Source: Sporomusa sp. (GTDB taxonomy: Bacteria; Bacillota_C; Negativicutes; Sporomusales; Sporomusaceae). Taken from it: a stretch of DNA of 11,448 nucleotides. The notes below the pieces were generated by a model, which was not told where the DNA came from, did no database searches, and worked only from the letters and a program-made list of their open reading frames with translations. A program made the position numbers and the translations under genes. This document shows positions 1 to 6,990 of the stretch, piece after piece. The stretch spans positions 1 to 11,448 of the forward strand of contig JAQSXM010000066.1 in the NCBI GenBank assembly GCA_029256645.1, read 5' to 3'. Positions within the stretch are counted from its first letter, which is position 1, and each line of letters begins with the position of its first letter.

Positions 1-2
1 GC

Positions 3-239
3 GCTCCGGCTGCTATTGGTGTCTTAATGGCCGATACTGCTGTAAAGACCGCCAGTGTTGAGGTTGTCGGCTATGCCAGCCCGGCAGGCGGCACCAGCTA
101 TTCCAATGAGGTCATTCTGATGGTTACCGGCGATTCCGGTGCGGTACGGCAGTCAGTAATCTCAGCCAGAGAAGTAGGCAAAAAATTGTTAGAGGCTATG
201 GCTGGTCCGGCTCCGTCCGCAACAACGCCATATATCTAA
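3..239 (+). CDS. pduB: PduB shell protein, C-terminal fragment (5' end outside window)
   Basis: This is the C-terminal end of the tandem-BMC-domain shell protein PduB, which forms pseudohexameric trimers in the facets of the microcompartment. The frame is open leftwards to the window edge (residues APAAIGVL precede the first ATG at 27), so the gene is truncated by the window and that ATG is internal. The visible stretch VASVEVVGYASP-like core, TSYSNEVIL and GDSGAVRQ, and the terminal PYI, match the second BMC domain of PduB as I know it from enteric pdu operons. Full PduB is about 270 residues, so roughly 78 residues are seen here. It ends 18 bp before pduC, which fits the usual pduA-pduB-pduC order. 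No pduA is visible because it would lie upstream. Confidence 0.88.
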   Translation, partial: APAAIGVLMADTAVKTASVEVVGYASPAGGTSYSNEVILMVTGDSGAVRQSVISAREVGKKLLEAMAGPAPSATTPYI

Positions 240-257
240 GAACAGGGGGGAATTGAG

Positions 258-1928
258 ATGAAGAGATCAAAACGTTTTGAGATGTTGGAAGCCCGCCCTG
301 TAAACCAGGATGGTTTTGTAGTCGAGTGGCCTGAGGTCGGCCTAATGGCTATGGGCAGCCCCAATGATCCTAAACCCAGCATTAAGATAGAAAACGGTAA
401 GATTATTGAGATGGATGGAATTCCTCGTTCCCAGTTCGACTTTATCGATCAGTTTATCGCTGACTATGCAATTGATACCTCAATTGCTGATAAAGCAATG
501 GCCATGTCCGATACCGAAATTGCCAGGATGCTTGTTGATGTTAATGTATCACGGGACGAATTGATCAAGATTGTCCGTGGTCTGACGGCCGCTAAGCTTG
601 TTGCCGTACTTAACACCATGAACGTAGTGGAAATGATGATGGCGATGCAAAAGATGCGGGCCAGAAAAGTTCCTTCCAATCAATGCCATGTGACCAATCC
701 CCAGGATAATCCGGTACTTATTGCTGCCGATGCAGCCGAAGCGGCCATGCGGGGTTTTGATGAAATGGAAACAACAGTAGCTGTTGTTCGCTATGCACCC
801 TTTAATGCTCTGGCCCTGCAAGTCGGCGGTCAGGTTGGGCGCGGCGGTGTCCTGATCCAATGCGCGCTGGAAGAAGCAACAGAGCTGCTGTTAGGGATGC
901 GGGGCATCACCGCTTATGCCGAAACTATCTCGGTTTATGGTACGGAAAATGTATTCGTAGATGGCGATGATACCCCCTGGTCCAAAGCTTTCCTGGCTTC
1001 GGCTTATGCCTCCCGCGGTCTGAAAATGCGCTTTACCTCCGGCACAGGCTCTGAAGTCCAAATGGGTTATGCCGAAGGCAAATCCATGCTGTACCTTGAG
1101 GTGCGTTGCATTATGCTGACCCGTGGTGCCGGTGTGCAAGGACTTCAGAACGGCTCTGTAAGCTGTGTCGGTGTACCTGCTGCTGTTCCGTCCGGTATCC
1201 GCGCCATACTTGGTGAGAATCTCGCCGCTGCTATGCTTGATCTGGAGGTTGCCTCCAGTAATGACCAGACCTTTACCCATTCAGATATTCGCCGTACGGC
1301 CCGTACCCTGATGCAAATGCTGCCAGGCACTGACTTTATCTGCTCAGGCTATAGCGCAAGCCCGAACTATGATAATATGTTTGCCGGTTCTAACTGGGAT
1401 GTTGACGATTATGATGACTGGAACATCATCCAGCGCGACCTCATGGTTGACGGCGGCCTTAAACCGGTATCAGAAGAAGCGGTTATCGCTATCAGGAATA
1501 AGGCGGCTAAAGCTATTCAGGCTGTGTTTAAAGAATTTGGCTTCCCGGCAATTAACGACGAGGAAGTGGAAGCTGCAACCTATGCCCACGGCACCAAAGA
1601 GATTATTAAGCGGAATGTAGTTGAAGATTTAAAAGGCGCTGAAGATATGATGAAACGCGGCATTACCGGTGTGGATATCGTAAAAGCACTTGCTAAAAGC
1701 GGCTTTGTCGATGTTGCTGAAAGTGTACTGGGTACCCTTAAACAGCGTATTTCCGGTGACTATCTCCATACTGCAGCCATCCTTGACAAACAGCTCAACG
1801 TGATCAGCGCCGTAAACTGCAAGAACGACTATCGCGGCCCTGGCACAGGCTACCGCCTCAGCAAAGAGCGTTGGGACGAGATCAAAGACATACGCCAGGC
1901 GATTAAACCGTCTGATTTCGATGTGTGA
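258..1928 (+). CDS. pduC: Propanediol dehydratase large subunit PduC
   Basis: This is the catalytic alpha subunit of coenzyme-B12-dependent diol dehydratase (EC 4.2.1.28), which converts 1,2-propanediol to propionaldehyde in the microcompartment lumen. At 556 residues it is close to the enteric protein (554) and collinear with it from RSKRFE to the C-terminus. The residues known from the Klebsiella enzyme are all present with a one-residue offset: His144, Glu171, Glu222, Gln297, Asp336 and Ser363. Ser302 and Gln337, which correspond to substrate-pocket positions 301 and 336, are also present. The TIM-barrel signatures AETISVYGTE, SGSEVQMGYAEGK-like and SSNDQTFTHSD are clear. The start at 258 has AGGGGGG at 244-250. 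There is no N-terminal targeting helix, so PduC presumably enters the compartment in complex with PduD. Glycerol dehydratase is the alternative, but the pdu context favours propanediol. Confidence 0.97.
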   Translation: MKRSKRFEMLEARPVNQDGFVVEWPEVGLMAMGSPNDPKPSIKIENGKIIEMDGIPRSQFDFIDQFIADYAIDTSIADKAMAMSDTEIARMLVDVNVSRDELIKIVRGLTAAKLVAVLNTMNVVEMMMAMQKMRARKVPSNQCHVTNPQDNPVLIAADAAEAAMRGFDEMETTVAVVRYAPFNALALQVGGQVGRGGVLIQCALEEATELLLGMRGITAYAETISVYGTENVFVDGDDTPWSKAFLASAYASRGLKMRFTSGTGSEVQMGYAEGKSMLYLEVRCIMLTRGAGVQGLQNGSVSCVGVPAAVPSGIRAILGENLAAAMLDLEVASSNDQTFTHSDIRRTARTLMQMLPGTDFICSGYSASPNYDNMFAGSNWDVDDYDDWNIIQRDLMVDGGLKPVSEEAVIAIRNKAAKAIQAVFKEFGFPAINDEEVEAATYAHGTKEIIKRNVVEDLKGAEDMMKRGITGVDIVKALAKSGFVDVAESVLGTLKQRISGDYLHTAAILDKQLNVISAVNCKNDYRGPGTGYRLSKERWDEIKDIRQAIKPSDFDV

Positions 1929-1951
1929 TTGTAGGGGAGAGGTGAATGTAA

Positions 1952-2590
1952 ATGCAAATTAACGAACAATTGATTCGCGAAATAATCGGGCAGGTTCTCG
2001 CTGGCATGGCACAACCGGCAACAGCTCCTAAAGCAGTGGCCGGGCGTTCGATGACCCTGGTGGAAAAGGGTGAGGCCCGTACCGGTACCCGGTCTGATGA
2101 AGTCATTATTGCCCTGGCTCCGGCTTTCGGCAAATTTCAGAATAAAACGATCGTAAATGTACCCCACAGTGATGTGCTGCGCGAAATGATTGCCGGCATT
2201 GAAGAAGAAGGCGTAAAAGCAAGGGTTGTCCGCGTTCTCCGGACATCTGACGTAGCATTTGCCGCCCATGACTGCACCAAGCTCAGTGGTTCAGGCATTG
2301 CTATCGGCATCCAGTCCCGCGGCACTACGGTCATCCATCAAAAAGACCTGCCGCCACTCAGCAACCTGGAGTTGTTTTCGCAGTCCCCGCTCTTAGATCT
2401 GGAAGCGTACCGGCACATTGGCAAGAATGCGGCAAAATATGCCAAAGGGGAGTCGCCAACGCCGGTTCCGACAAAAAACGATCAAATGGCGCGGCCTAAA
2501 TACCAGGCAAAAGCGGCAGTGCTGCATATTAAAGAAACAGAACACGTCGTTCCCGGCGCCAAGCCGGTTGAACTGGACGTACAGTTTTAA
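1952..2590 (+). CDS. pduD: Propanediol dehydratase medium subunit PduD
   Basis: This is the beta subunit of diol dehydratase; with PduC and PduE it forms the heterohexameric enzyme and helps hold the cobalamin. It has 212 residues. Residues 1-20 ([17 protein letters not shown]) form an amphipathic helix of the type that targets cargo to the shell in PduD of other species, followed by an Ala/Pro-rich linker to about residue 33. The Rossmann-like core starts near residue 50 ([10 protein letters not shown]) and carries [15 protein letters not shown] (81-95) and [16 protein letters not shown] (114-129). The same core is recognisable in PduH, as expected from the known homology of reactivase and dehydratase beta subunits. 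The ribosome site GGGGAGAGGTG lies at 1934-1944. A start-stop pair ATG-TAA (1946-1951) directly precedes the ATG. Confidence 0.96.
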   Translation: MQINEQLIREIIGQVLAGMAQPATAPKAVAGRSMTLVEKGEARTGTRSDEVIIALAPAFGKFQNKTIVNVPHSDVLREMIAGIEEEGVKARVVRVLRTSDVAFAAHDCTKLSGSGIAIGIQSRGTTVIHQKDLPPLSNLELFSQSPLLDLEAYRHIGKNAAKYAKGESPTPVPTKNDQMARPKYQAKAAVLHIKETEHVVPGAKPVELDVQF

Positions 2591-2610
2591 CTAGGCGGAG
2601 GTGAAAAGAA

Positions 2611-3132
2611 ATGTCTGAAAATAAAATGTTGGAAGATATTGTTCGTGAAGTATTAAGATCGATGGCTGGTGCCCCTCAGTCTGCTGCAGTCAAAGCTTCA
2701 GCCCCGGCTCAGCCTGCTACTCTTTGTCCGGACCGTGATTATCCGCTGGCCAGCAAGCGCCCTGAACTGCTGAAAACCCCCACAGGAAAAACCCTCGATG
2801 AGATTACCCTTGAGAAGGTTATGAACGGTGAGGTAAGCTCTGACGATGTCCGCATTACACCTCAGACCCTCAGGCTGCAAGCCGAGATTGCCGATGGTGT
2901 CGGCAGATACCAATTTGCCAATAACCTGCGACGTGCTGCTGAGCTTGTGGCTATTCCTGATGCACGTGTATTGGAAATATATAACGCAATGCGGCCTTAT
3001 CGTTCCAGCAAACAAGAACTGTTGGCAATCGCTGAAGAAATGGAAGTAAAATATAACGCAAAAATTAACGCCGCTTTCGTGAGAGAGGCCGCAGAGGTTT
3101 ACGAACGCCGGAACCGTCTCAGAGCGGACTAA
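2611..3132 (+). CDS. pduE: Propanediol dehydratase small subunit PduE
   Basis: This is the gamma subunit of diol dehydratase. Its 173 residues are the usual family length. Residues 6-19 (MLEDIVREVLRSMA) form an amphipathic helix like those of PduD and PduL, then an Ala/Pro/Ser linker runs to about residue 37. The conserved small-subunit core follows: DRDYPLASKRPE (41-52), TPTGKTLDEITLEKV (56-70), DDVRITPQTLRLQAEIA (78-94) and RNLRRAAEL-like helices up to the closing YERRNRLR. GGAGGTG at 2597-2603 sets the start at 2611. It lies between pduD (20 bp gap) and pduG (12 bp gap), the invariant order of pdu operons. Confidence 0.96.
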   Translation: MSENKMLEDIVREVLRSMAGAPQSAAVKASAPAQPATLCPDRDYPLASKRPELLKTPTGKTLDEITLEKVMNGEVSSDDVRITPQTLRLQAEIADGVGRYQFANNLRRAAELVAIPDARVLEIYNAMRPYRSSKQELLAIAEEMEVKYNAKINAAFVREAAEVYERRNRLRAD

Positions 3133-3144
3133 GGTGGGAGCCTC

Positions 3145-4968
3145 ATGCCGATTATTGCAGGCGTGGATATTGGAAACTCCACAACTGAAGTTTGTCTGGC
3201 CCGTCTTGAACAGGGTCAAATACAGGAATACCTGACAAGCAGTATTATCAAAACAACAGGGATAAAAGGCACTCTGGCTAATGTACCAGGCATTGTTATC
3301 GCCTTGCAGGAGGCCTTGAAGAATTCCGGATTGAATTTGACCCATTTAGATGAAATCCGGCTTAATGAAGCTACCCCGGTTATCGGTGACCTGGCTATGG
3401 AAACGATTACAGAAACAATCATTACTGAGTCAACTATGATTGGGCATAATCCTTCTACCCCTGGCGGTATTGGTCTGGGTGTCGGTATGACGGTAACCTT
3501 TAACCAGCTTGCCGGGACAGCCGCCGGCGAAAAGGTCATCTGCCTGATCCCGAAGGGGATTGATTTTGAAGAGGCAGCTCAGGGCATCAATGCGGCAATG
3601 GCCCGCGGTGTTCTCGTCCAGGGGGCGGTAGCCCGGCAGGATGATGCTGTGCTCATTGTTAACAGGCTGCAGCACAAACTACCTGTTGTCGATGAAGTTA
3701 CGTTGATTGAAAAAGTCCCGGTAGGTATGTTGGCTGCAGTTGAAGTAGCCGAAGCCGGACAAACCATTAAAACACTGTCTAACCCCTATGGCATTGCTAC
3801 TGTCTTTAACCTGACAGCGGAAGAAACCAAAATGGTTGTGCCGATTGCCCGGGCTTTAATCGGTAATCGTTCGGCAGTTGTTGTCCGTACCCCGGAAGGT
3901 GATGTAAAAGCCCGTTCAATACCAGCCGGTTTTATCACAGTAGTTGGACAAAAGGGTAAAGTCGATGTTGATGTTGAAGCAGGCGCAGCTGCGATCATGG
4001 AAGCTGTGGAACGGGTACAACCGGTTATCGATGTACAGGGAGAAGCCGGTACCAATGTTAATGGTATGCTGGAAAGAGTCCGCCAGGTGATGGCCGAACT
4101 CACGGCTCAACCGGTTACGGAAATGAGAATCCAGGATGTCTTGGCTGTTGATACCTTTGTGCCGCAAAAGGTCCAGGGCGGTCTTGCCGGTGAGTTTGCC
4201 CTGGAAAGCGCCGTGGCTTTGGCTGCTATGGTTAAAACCAGCAGGCTGCCGATGCAGCAAATCGCCAATAAGCTTAATGACGAACTGGGTGTCCGGGTAG
4301 TGATTGCCGGTGTGGAAGCCAATATGGCGATTCGCGGCGCGTTAACAACCCCGGGTACCGATAAGCCTTTAGCCATCCTGGACATGGGCGGTGGTTCAAC
4401 CGATGCGGCCATTATAACCAGAGACGGCCAGGTGCATTCCATTCACTTGGGCGGCGCCGGTGATATGACCACAATGCTGATTAATTCGGAACTGGGGCTT
4501 AATGATTTTGACCTGGCTGAGGATATTAAGAAATATCCCCTGGCTAAGGTGGAGAGCTTGTACCATGTCAGGCTGGAAGACGGCACAGTAAAATTTTATG
4601 ATAACCATCTGCCGCCGCATGTCTTTGCCAGGGTCGTTATTTTAAAAGAGGGGGACATGGTCCCGATTCCTTTTGACCACGCGCTTGACAGAATCAGGCA
4701 TGTGCGGCGGGAGGCCAAAAAACGTGTGTTTGTCACCAACTCGCTGCGCTCGCTGGCCCGGGTGGCCCCTACCGGCAATATCAGGCATATTGAATTTGTT
4801 GTATTAGTGGGCGGCTCAGCCATGGACTTTGAGGTGGCAGACATGGTGACAGATGCATTGGCTGAATATGGAATTGTTTGCGGGCGGGGTAATATCCGCG
4901 GCAGTCAAGGCCCACGCAACGCCGTTGCTACAGGTCTGGTATTGTCTTATCTTACTAGTGAGGCGTGA
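3145..4968 (+). CDS. pduG: Diol dehydratase reactivase large subunit PduG
   Basis: This is the ATP-dependent large subunit of the diol dehydratase reactivating factor (DdrA family), which releases damaged cobalamin from inactivated PduCDE so that fresh adenosylcobalamin can bind. It has 607 residues, close to the enteric 610. It shows the actin/Hsp70-like ATPase signatures: GVDIGNSTTEV near residues 6-16 (phosphate 1), LDMGGGSTDAA at about 412-422 with Asp413 (phosphate 2), and VVLVGGSAMDFE near 551-562 (adenosine motif). The STPGGIGLGVG stretch near 103-113 is also typical of the family. AAGGTGGGAG at 3131-3140 is the ribosome site and overlaps the pduE stop. The gene end overlaps or nearly touches pduH, which encodes its partner, so the two are probably translationally coupled. 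Confidence 0.96.
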   Translation: MPIIAGVDIGNSTTEVCLARLEQGQIQEYLTSSIIKTTGIKGTLANVPGIVIALQEALKNSGLNLTHLDEIRLNEATPVIGDLAMETITETIITESTMIGHNPSTPGGIGLGVGMTVTFNQLAGTAAGEKVICLIPKGIDFEEAAQGINAAMARGVLVQGAVARQDDAVLIVNRLQHKLPVVDEVTLIEKVPVGMLAAVEVAEAGQTIKTLSNPYGIATVFNLTAEETKMVVPIARALIGNRSAVVVRTPEGDVKARSIPAGFITVVGQKGKVDVDVEAGAAAIMEAVERVQPVIDVQGEAGTNVNGMLERVRQVMAELTAQPVTEMRIQDVLAVDTFVPQKVQGGLAGEFALESAVALAAMVKTSRLPMQQIANKLNDELGVRVVIAGVEANMAIRGALTTPGTDKPLAILDMGGGSTDAAIITRDGQVHSIHLGGAGDMTTMLINSELGLNDFDLAEDIKKYPLAKVESLYHVRLEDGTVKFYDNHLPPHVFARVVILKEGDMVPIPFDHALDRIRHVRREAKKRVFVTNSLRSLARVAPTGNIRHIEFVVLVGGSAMDFEVADMVTDALAEYGIVCGRGNIRGSQGPRNAVATGLVLSYLTSEA

Positions 4969-4976
4969 ACAGTATG
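4958..4976 (+). promoter_or_regulatory. Ribosome site that decides the pduH start
   Basis: GTGAGG at 4958-4963 is about ten bases before ATG 4974 but only one base before the in-frame GTG 4965. The spacing favours ATG 4974. The GTG would give a GTGA overlap with the pduG stop, a common coupling pattern, so it cannot be excluded; it would add three residues. Confidence 0.5.
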
Positions 4977-5459
4977 CAGTCAGAACCAACGTTAAACAGA
5001 CCCAGTATTATTATTTGCACATTTCCCCATCCCGGTTATGAAGCTAAACTGCGTGAGCTCCAGGCCGGTATGGAGGAAGAAGGGGTGCCATGCTCGCTCC
5101 TAACCGGTGAAGACCTTGACTCTATTGCGCTGGCTTATCAGGGTGCTCATATGTCGCCGCTCGGGGTAGGGGTAGGCATCAGCCCTGCCGGGATGTGTAT
5201 TCATTACCGGAAACTGCCTGAACGTCAGCCGCTGTTTGTTTTAGGTAGTGAGGCGGATGTAACAGAATGGCGGCGTTTTGGCTATAATGCTGCACGGTTG
5301 GTCAAAGGGCTTCCCTTTAAAGACCAACAGATAGAAGAAGCTGGTACCCCTGTGGATACCACACAATTATATGCAAGCGTTCGCGAGATTGTCCTTAAAG
5401 TACTGCAGGAATTTGCTCAAGGCCATGGGGAGGTGAATACATGGTCAAAAACGCCTTAG
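4974..5459 (+). CDS. pduH: Diol dehydratase reactivase small subunit PduH, with C-terminal targeting-like helix
   Basis: This is the small subunit of the diol dehydratase reactivase (DdrB family); in the known mechanism it swaps with the dehydratase beta subunit during cofactor exchange. The core is residues 10-115: PSIIICTFPHPGYEAKL, AGMEEEGVPC (31-40), GVGVGISPAGMCIHYRKLP (64-82), then FGYNAARLVKGLPF (102-115). The PduD equivalents [25 protein letters not shown] are visible. The protein is about 161 residues, while enteric PduH is about 116 to 125. The extra part is a polar linker (116-129) followed by an amphipathic helix at 130-148 (QLYASVREIVLKVLQEF), which looks like a microcompartment targeting helix placed at the C-terminus. 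The last 19 bases overlap pduK. The start is ambiguous between ATG 4974 and GTG 4965. Confidence 0.92.
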   Translation: MQSEPTLNRPSIIICTFPHPGYEAKLRELQAGMEEEGVPCSLLTGEDLDSIALAYQGAHMSPLGVGVGISPAGMCIHYRKLPERQPLFVLGSEADVTEWRRFGYNAARLVKGLPFKDQQIEEAGTPVDTTQLYASVREIVLKVLQEFAQGHGEVNTWSKTP

Positions 5460-6016
5460 GTTTGATTGAGGTAGTGGGTTTGGCTGCCGGTCTGGAAGCC
5501 GCTGATGCCGCGATTAAGGCAGCTAATGTTGAATTGCTTGGTTATGAGCTTACGAAAGGTGGCGGCATGGTTGTTATCAAGCTATGTGGGGATGTCGGGG
5601 CTGTTAAGGCTGCTGTCGATGCAGCTGCCGTGGCAGCAGCCAAGGTAAATAAAGTATACGCCACACATGTGATACCCCGTCCGCATCAGGAACTCGCTGG
5701 TATTGTAATCACTAAAGAAACTGTAGGCAGAAATCCGGCTGAAGCTGAGCCTGAGCCAGAGCCAATAGCAGCTCAATTACCTGGTGAACAAACAGAAGCG
5801 GTTGAGACGCCAGCTTTGGCTGAAGCGGAACCAACTTCTGCGGCAGCAGTGATTATAGTTAGCGAGCCTGTTACCGAGCAAGAACATGTGGAACCGGTCG
5901 TTGCCGTTAGTCCGGCTGAGATTTGCAACCTGTGTGGCGACCCGGTGTGCTTACGTAAAAAGGGTGACCCCAGAGTGACTTGCATTCATTATGATAAAAA
6001 CAAGGAGGATGAATAG
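5441..6016 (+). CDS. pduK: PduK-like BMC shell protein with acidic linker and four-cysteine tail
   Basis: This is a single-BMC-domain hexamer-type shell protein with a C-terminal extension. Residues 1-90 are the BMC domain ([29 protein letters not shown] at 50-58, HVIPRPH at 76-82). Compared with PduJ the pore loop is one residue longer and glycine-rich (LTKGGG, 37-42) and Cys49 replaces the Arg before GD. Residues 98-160 form a low-complexity linker rich in Glu, Pro and Ala (AEPEPEPIA). The tail carries Cys162, Cys165, Cys170 and Cys181 in a C-x2-C-x4-C-x10-C pattern ([10 protein letters not shown], then RVTCIH), the PduK signature thought to bind an Fe-S cluster or zinc. At 191 residues it is longer than Salmonella PduK (about 160). 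GGGGAGGTG at 5427-5435 sets the start; the gene overlaps pduH by 19 bases and ends one base before pduJ. Confidence 0.9.
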   Translation: MVKNALGLIEVVGLAAGLEAADAAIKAANVELLGYELTKGGGMVVIKLCGDVGAVKAAVDAAAVAAAKVNKVYATHVIPRPHQELAGIVITKETVGRNPAEAEPEPEPIAAQLPGEQTEAVETPALAEAEPTSAAAVIIVSEPVTEQEHVEPVVAVSPAEICNLCGDPVCLRKKGDPRVTCIHYDKNKEDE

Positions 6017-6020
6017 TATG
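6002..6020 (+). promoter_or_regulatory. Ribosome site that decides the pduJ start
   Basis: A perfect AAGGAGG at 6002-6008 lies inside the end of pduK. It touches the in-frame ATG 6009 and is downstream of ATG 5991, so neither can use it, but it is nine bases from ATG 6018. The 6018 start also gives the normal N-terminus [13 protein letters not shown] of PduA/PduJ proteins. Confidence 0.85.
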
Positions 6021-6296
6021 CGCGGAGAGGCATTAGGAATGGTGGAAACTAAGGGTTTAGTGGGTGCGATTGAGGCTGCTGATGCTATGGTAAAAGCAGC
6101 TAACGTAGTATTAGTCGGCTATGAAAAGATTGGTTCAGGGTTGGTTACCGTAATGGTGCGCGGTGATGTTGGCGCTGTAAAAGCTGCTACTGACAGCGGT
6201 GCAGCAGCAGCTCAGCGGGTTGGTGAGTTAGTATCTGTTCACGTTATTCCCCGCCCCCATACCGATATTGAGAAGATTCTTCCCAAGGTAGAATAA
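6018..6296 (+). CDS. pduJ: Major hexameric shell protein PduJ/PduA
   Basis: This is a 92-residue single-BMC-domain protein that tiles the flat faces of the shell and forms the central pore for substrates. It is nearly identical in pattern to enteric PduA and Pdu[21 protein letters not shown], the pore loop YEKIGSG (35-41) with Ser40, [10 protein letters not shown] (48-57) and HVIPRPH (75-81). The edge residues Lys26, Asn29 and Arg79, known to support hexamer packing, are present. It is called PduJ rather than PduA because it follows pduK and precedes pduL (the order recalled from Listeria) and because pduA normally precedes pduB, outside this window. The two paralogues cannot be told apart by sequence alone. 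Confidence 0.9.
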   Translation: MRGEALGMVETKGLVGAIEAADAMVKAANVVLVGYEKIGSGLVTVMVRGDVGAVKAATDSGAAAAQRVGELVSVHVIPRPHTDIEKILPKVE

Positions 6297-6318
6297 GCCT
6301 TATATATAGCCAACTGAC

Positions 6319-6332
6319 GGGGTGAGATGATG
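6319..6332 (+). promoter_or_regulatory. Ribosome site before tandem ATGs of pduL
   Basis: GGGGTGAG at 6319-6326 precedes two adjacent in-frame ATGs, 6327 and 6330. The second has the better spacing; the choice changes only one methionine. Confidence 0.5.
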
Positions 6333-6989
6333 GAGCAGAAATTACTTGAACAAATTGTTGGCCAGGTACTGGCGGCAATGTCTAATGCAGAGCAGGGCGA
6401 ACAGGCCGAGAAAGGTATCCCGGTAGGTGTATCTAATCGCCACATCCACCTCTCTGCTGAGCATGTTGACACTCTGTTTGGCAGCGGTTATACCCTCACC
6501 AAGGATAAGGACCTGAAACAGGTCGGCGAATTTGCTGCCAAGGAAACTGTCACCCTGGTAGGGCCTAAAGGCGTTATGCGCGGTGTGCGGGTCTTAGGCC
6601 CGGTCCGCACGTTTACCCAGCTTGAAATAGCCCGTACTGACGGATTCAGCCTGGGAGTAGTTCCGCCGCTTAGAGATTCGGGTAAAATCCAGGGGTCACC
6701 GGGTATTGTCATTGTTGGTCCCAAAGGTGCCGTTACCCTGACAGAAGGGGTGATCTGCGCCGCCCGCCATATTCACATGCAGGAGGCTGATGCCCGGCAG
6801 CTTAATGTTGCCGATGGCGATCGGGTCACTGTCACCGTCAATGGTCCGCGCGGCGGGACTTTCGCCAATGTGCTGGTACGCGTAAGCCCGGACTTCCGTC
6901 TGGAATTTCACATTGATACAGATGAAGCAAATGCCGCCGAGCTCAAGAATGGCGATCGGGTCACTTTAGCGGCGGTGGGGGAGAAATAG
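6330..6989 (+). CDS. pduL: Phosphate propanoyltransferase PduL
   Basis: This is the microcompartment phosphotransacylase (EC 2.3.1.222 family), which converts propionyl-CoA and phosphate to propionyl-phosphate and frees CoA for PduP. It has 219 residues from the second ATG (220 from 6327) and is unrelated to the Pta-type enzyme. The N-terminal EQKLLEQIVGQVLAAM is an amphipathic targeting helix, followed by a short polar linker. Counted from ATG 6327, the first PduL barrel starts with VGVSNRHIHLS, whose His39 and His41 match the zinc ligands known for PduL. The second half has AARHIHM (His148, His150) and FHID (His195), also expected around the two-metal site. The duplicated motif GPKGxVxL/GPKGAVTL reflects the two-barrel architecture. 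It ends one base before the flavoprotein gene, whose ribosome site it contains. Confidence 0.96.
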   Translation: MEQKLLEQIVGQVLAAMSNAEQGEQAEKGIPVGVSNRHIHLSAEHVDTLFGSGYTLTKDKDLKQVGEFAAKETVTLVGPKGVMRGVRVLGPVRTFTQLEIARTDGFSLGVVPPLRDSGKIQGSPGIVIVGPKGAVTLTEGVICAARHIHMQEADARQLNVADGDRVTVTVNGPRGGTFANVLVRVSPDFRLEFHIDTDEANAAELKNGDRVTLAAVGEK

Positions 6990-6990
6990 T

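Noticed and set aside
27..239. A separate 70-residue protein starting at ATG 27
   Set aside because: The frame is open to the left edge and the residues before the ATG continue the PduB family sequence, so it is a fragment of a longer gene.
549..2269. Several antisense frames opposite pduC and pduD
   Set aside because: Composition is that of reverse-complemented coding sequence, and the sense genes match known proteins along their length.
2698..3345. Long antisense reading frame (215 codons) opposite pduE and the start of pduG
   Set aside because: It is rich in Cys, His and Ser without any family pattern and lies opposite two certain genes; a shadow frame.
5991..6017. Earlier starts (ATG 5991 or 6009) for pduJ
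   Set aside because: The perfect AAGGAGG at 6002-6008 lies within or directly against them, and the family N-terminus begins at 6018.
5441..6296. Adjacent pduK and pduJ as a recent tandem duplication
   Set aside because: They share only the BMC-domain core ([16 protein letters not shown]); pore loop, edges and lengths differ, so they are old paralogues.
6297..6329. TATATATA between pduJ and pduL as a promoter
   Set aside because: No paired -35 element at suitable spacing is seen, the gap is about 30 bases, and the surrounding genes are tightly packed in one operon.
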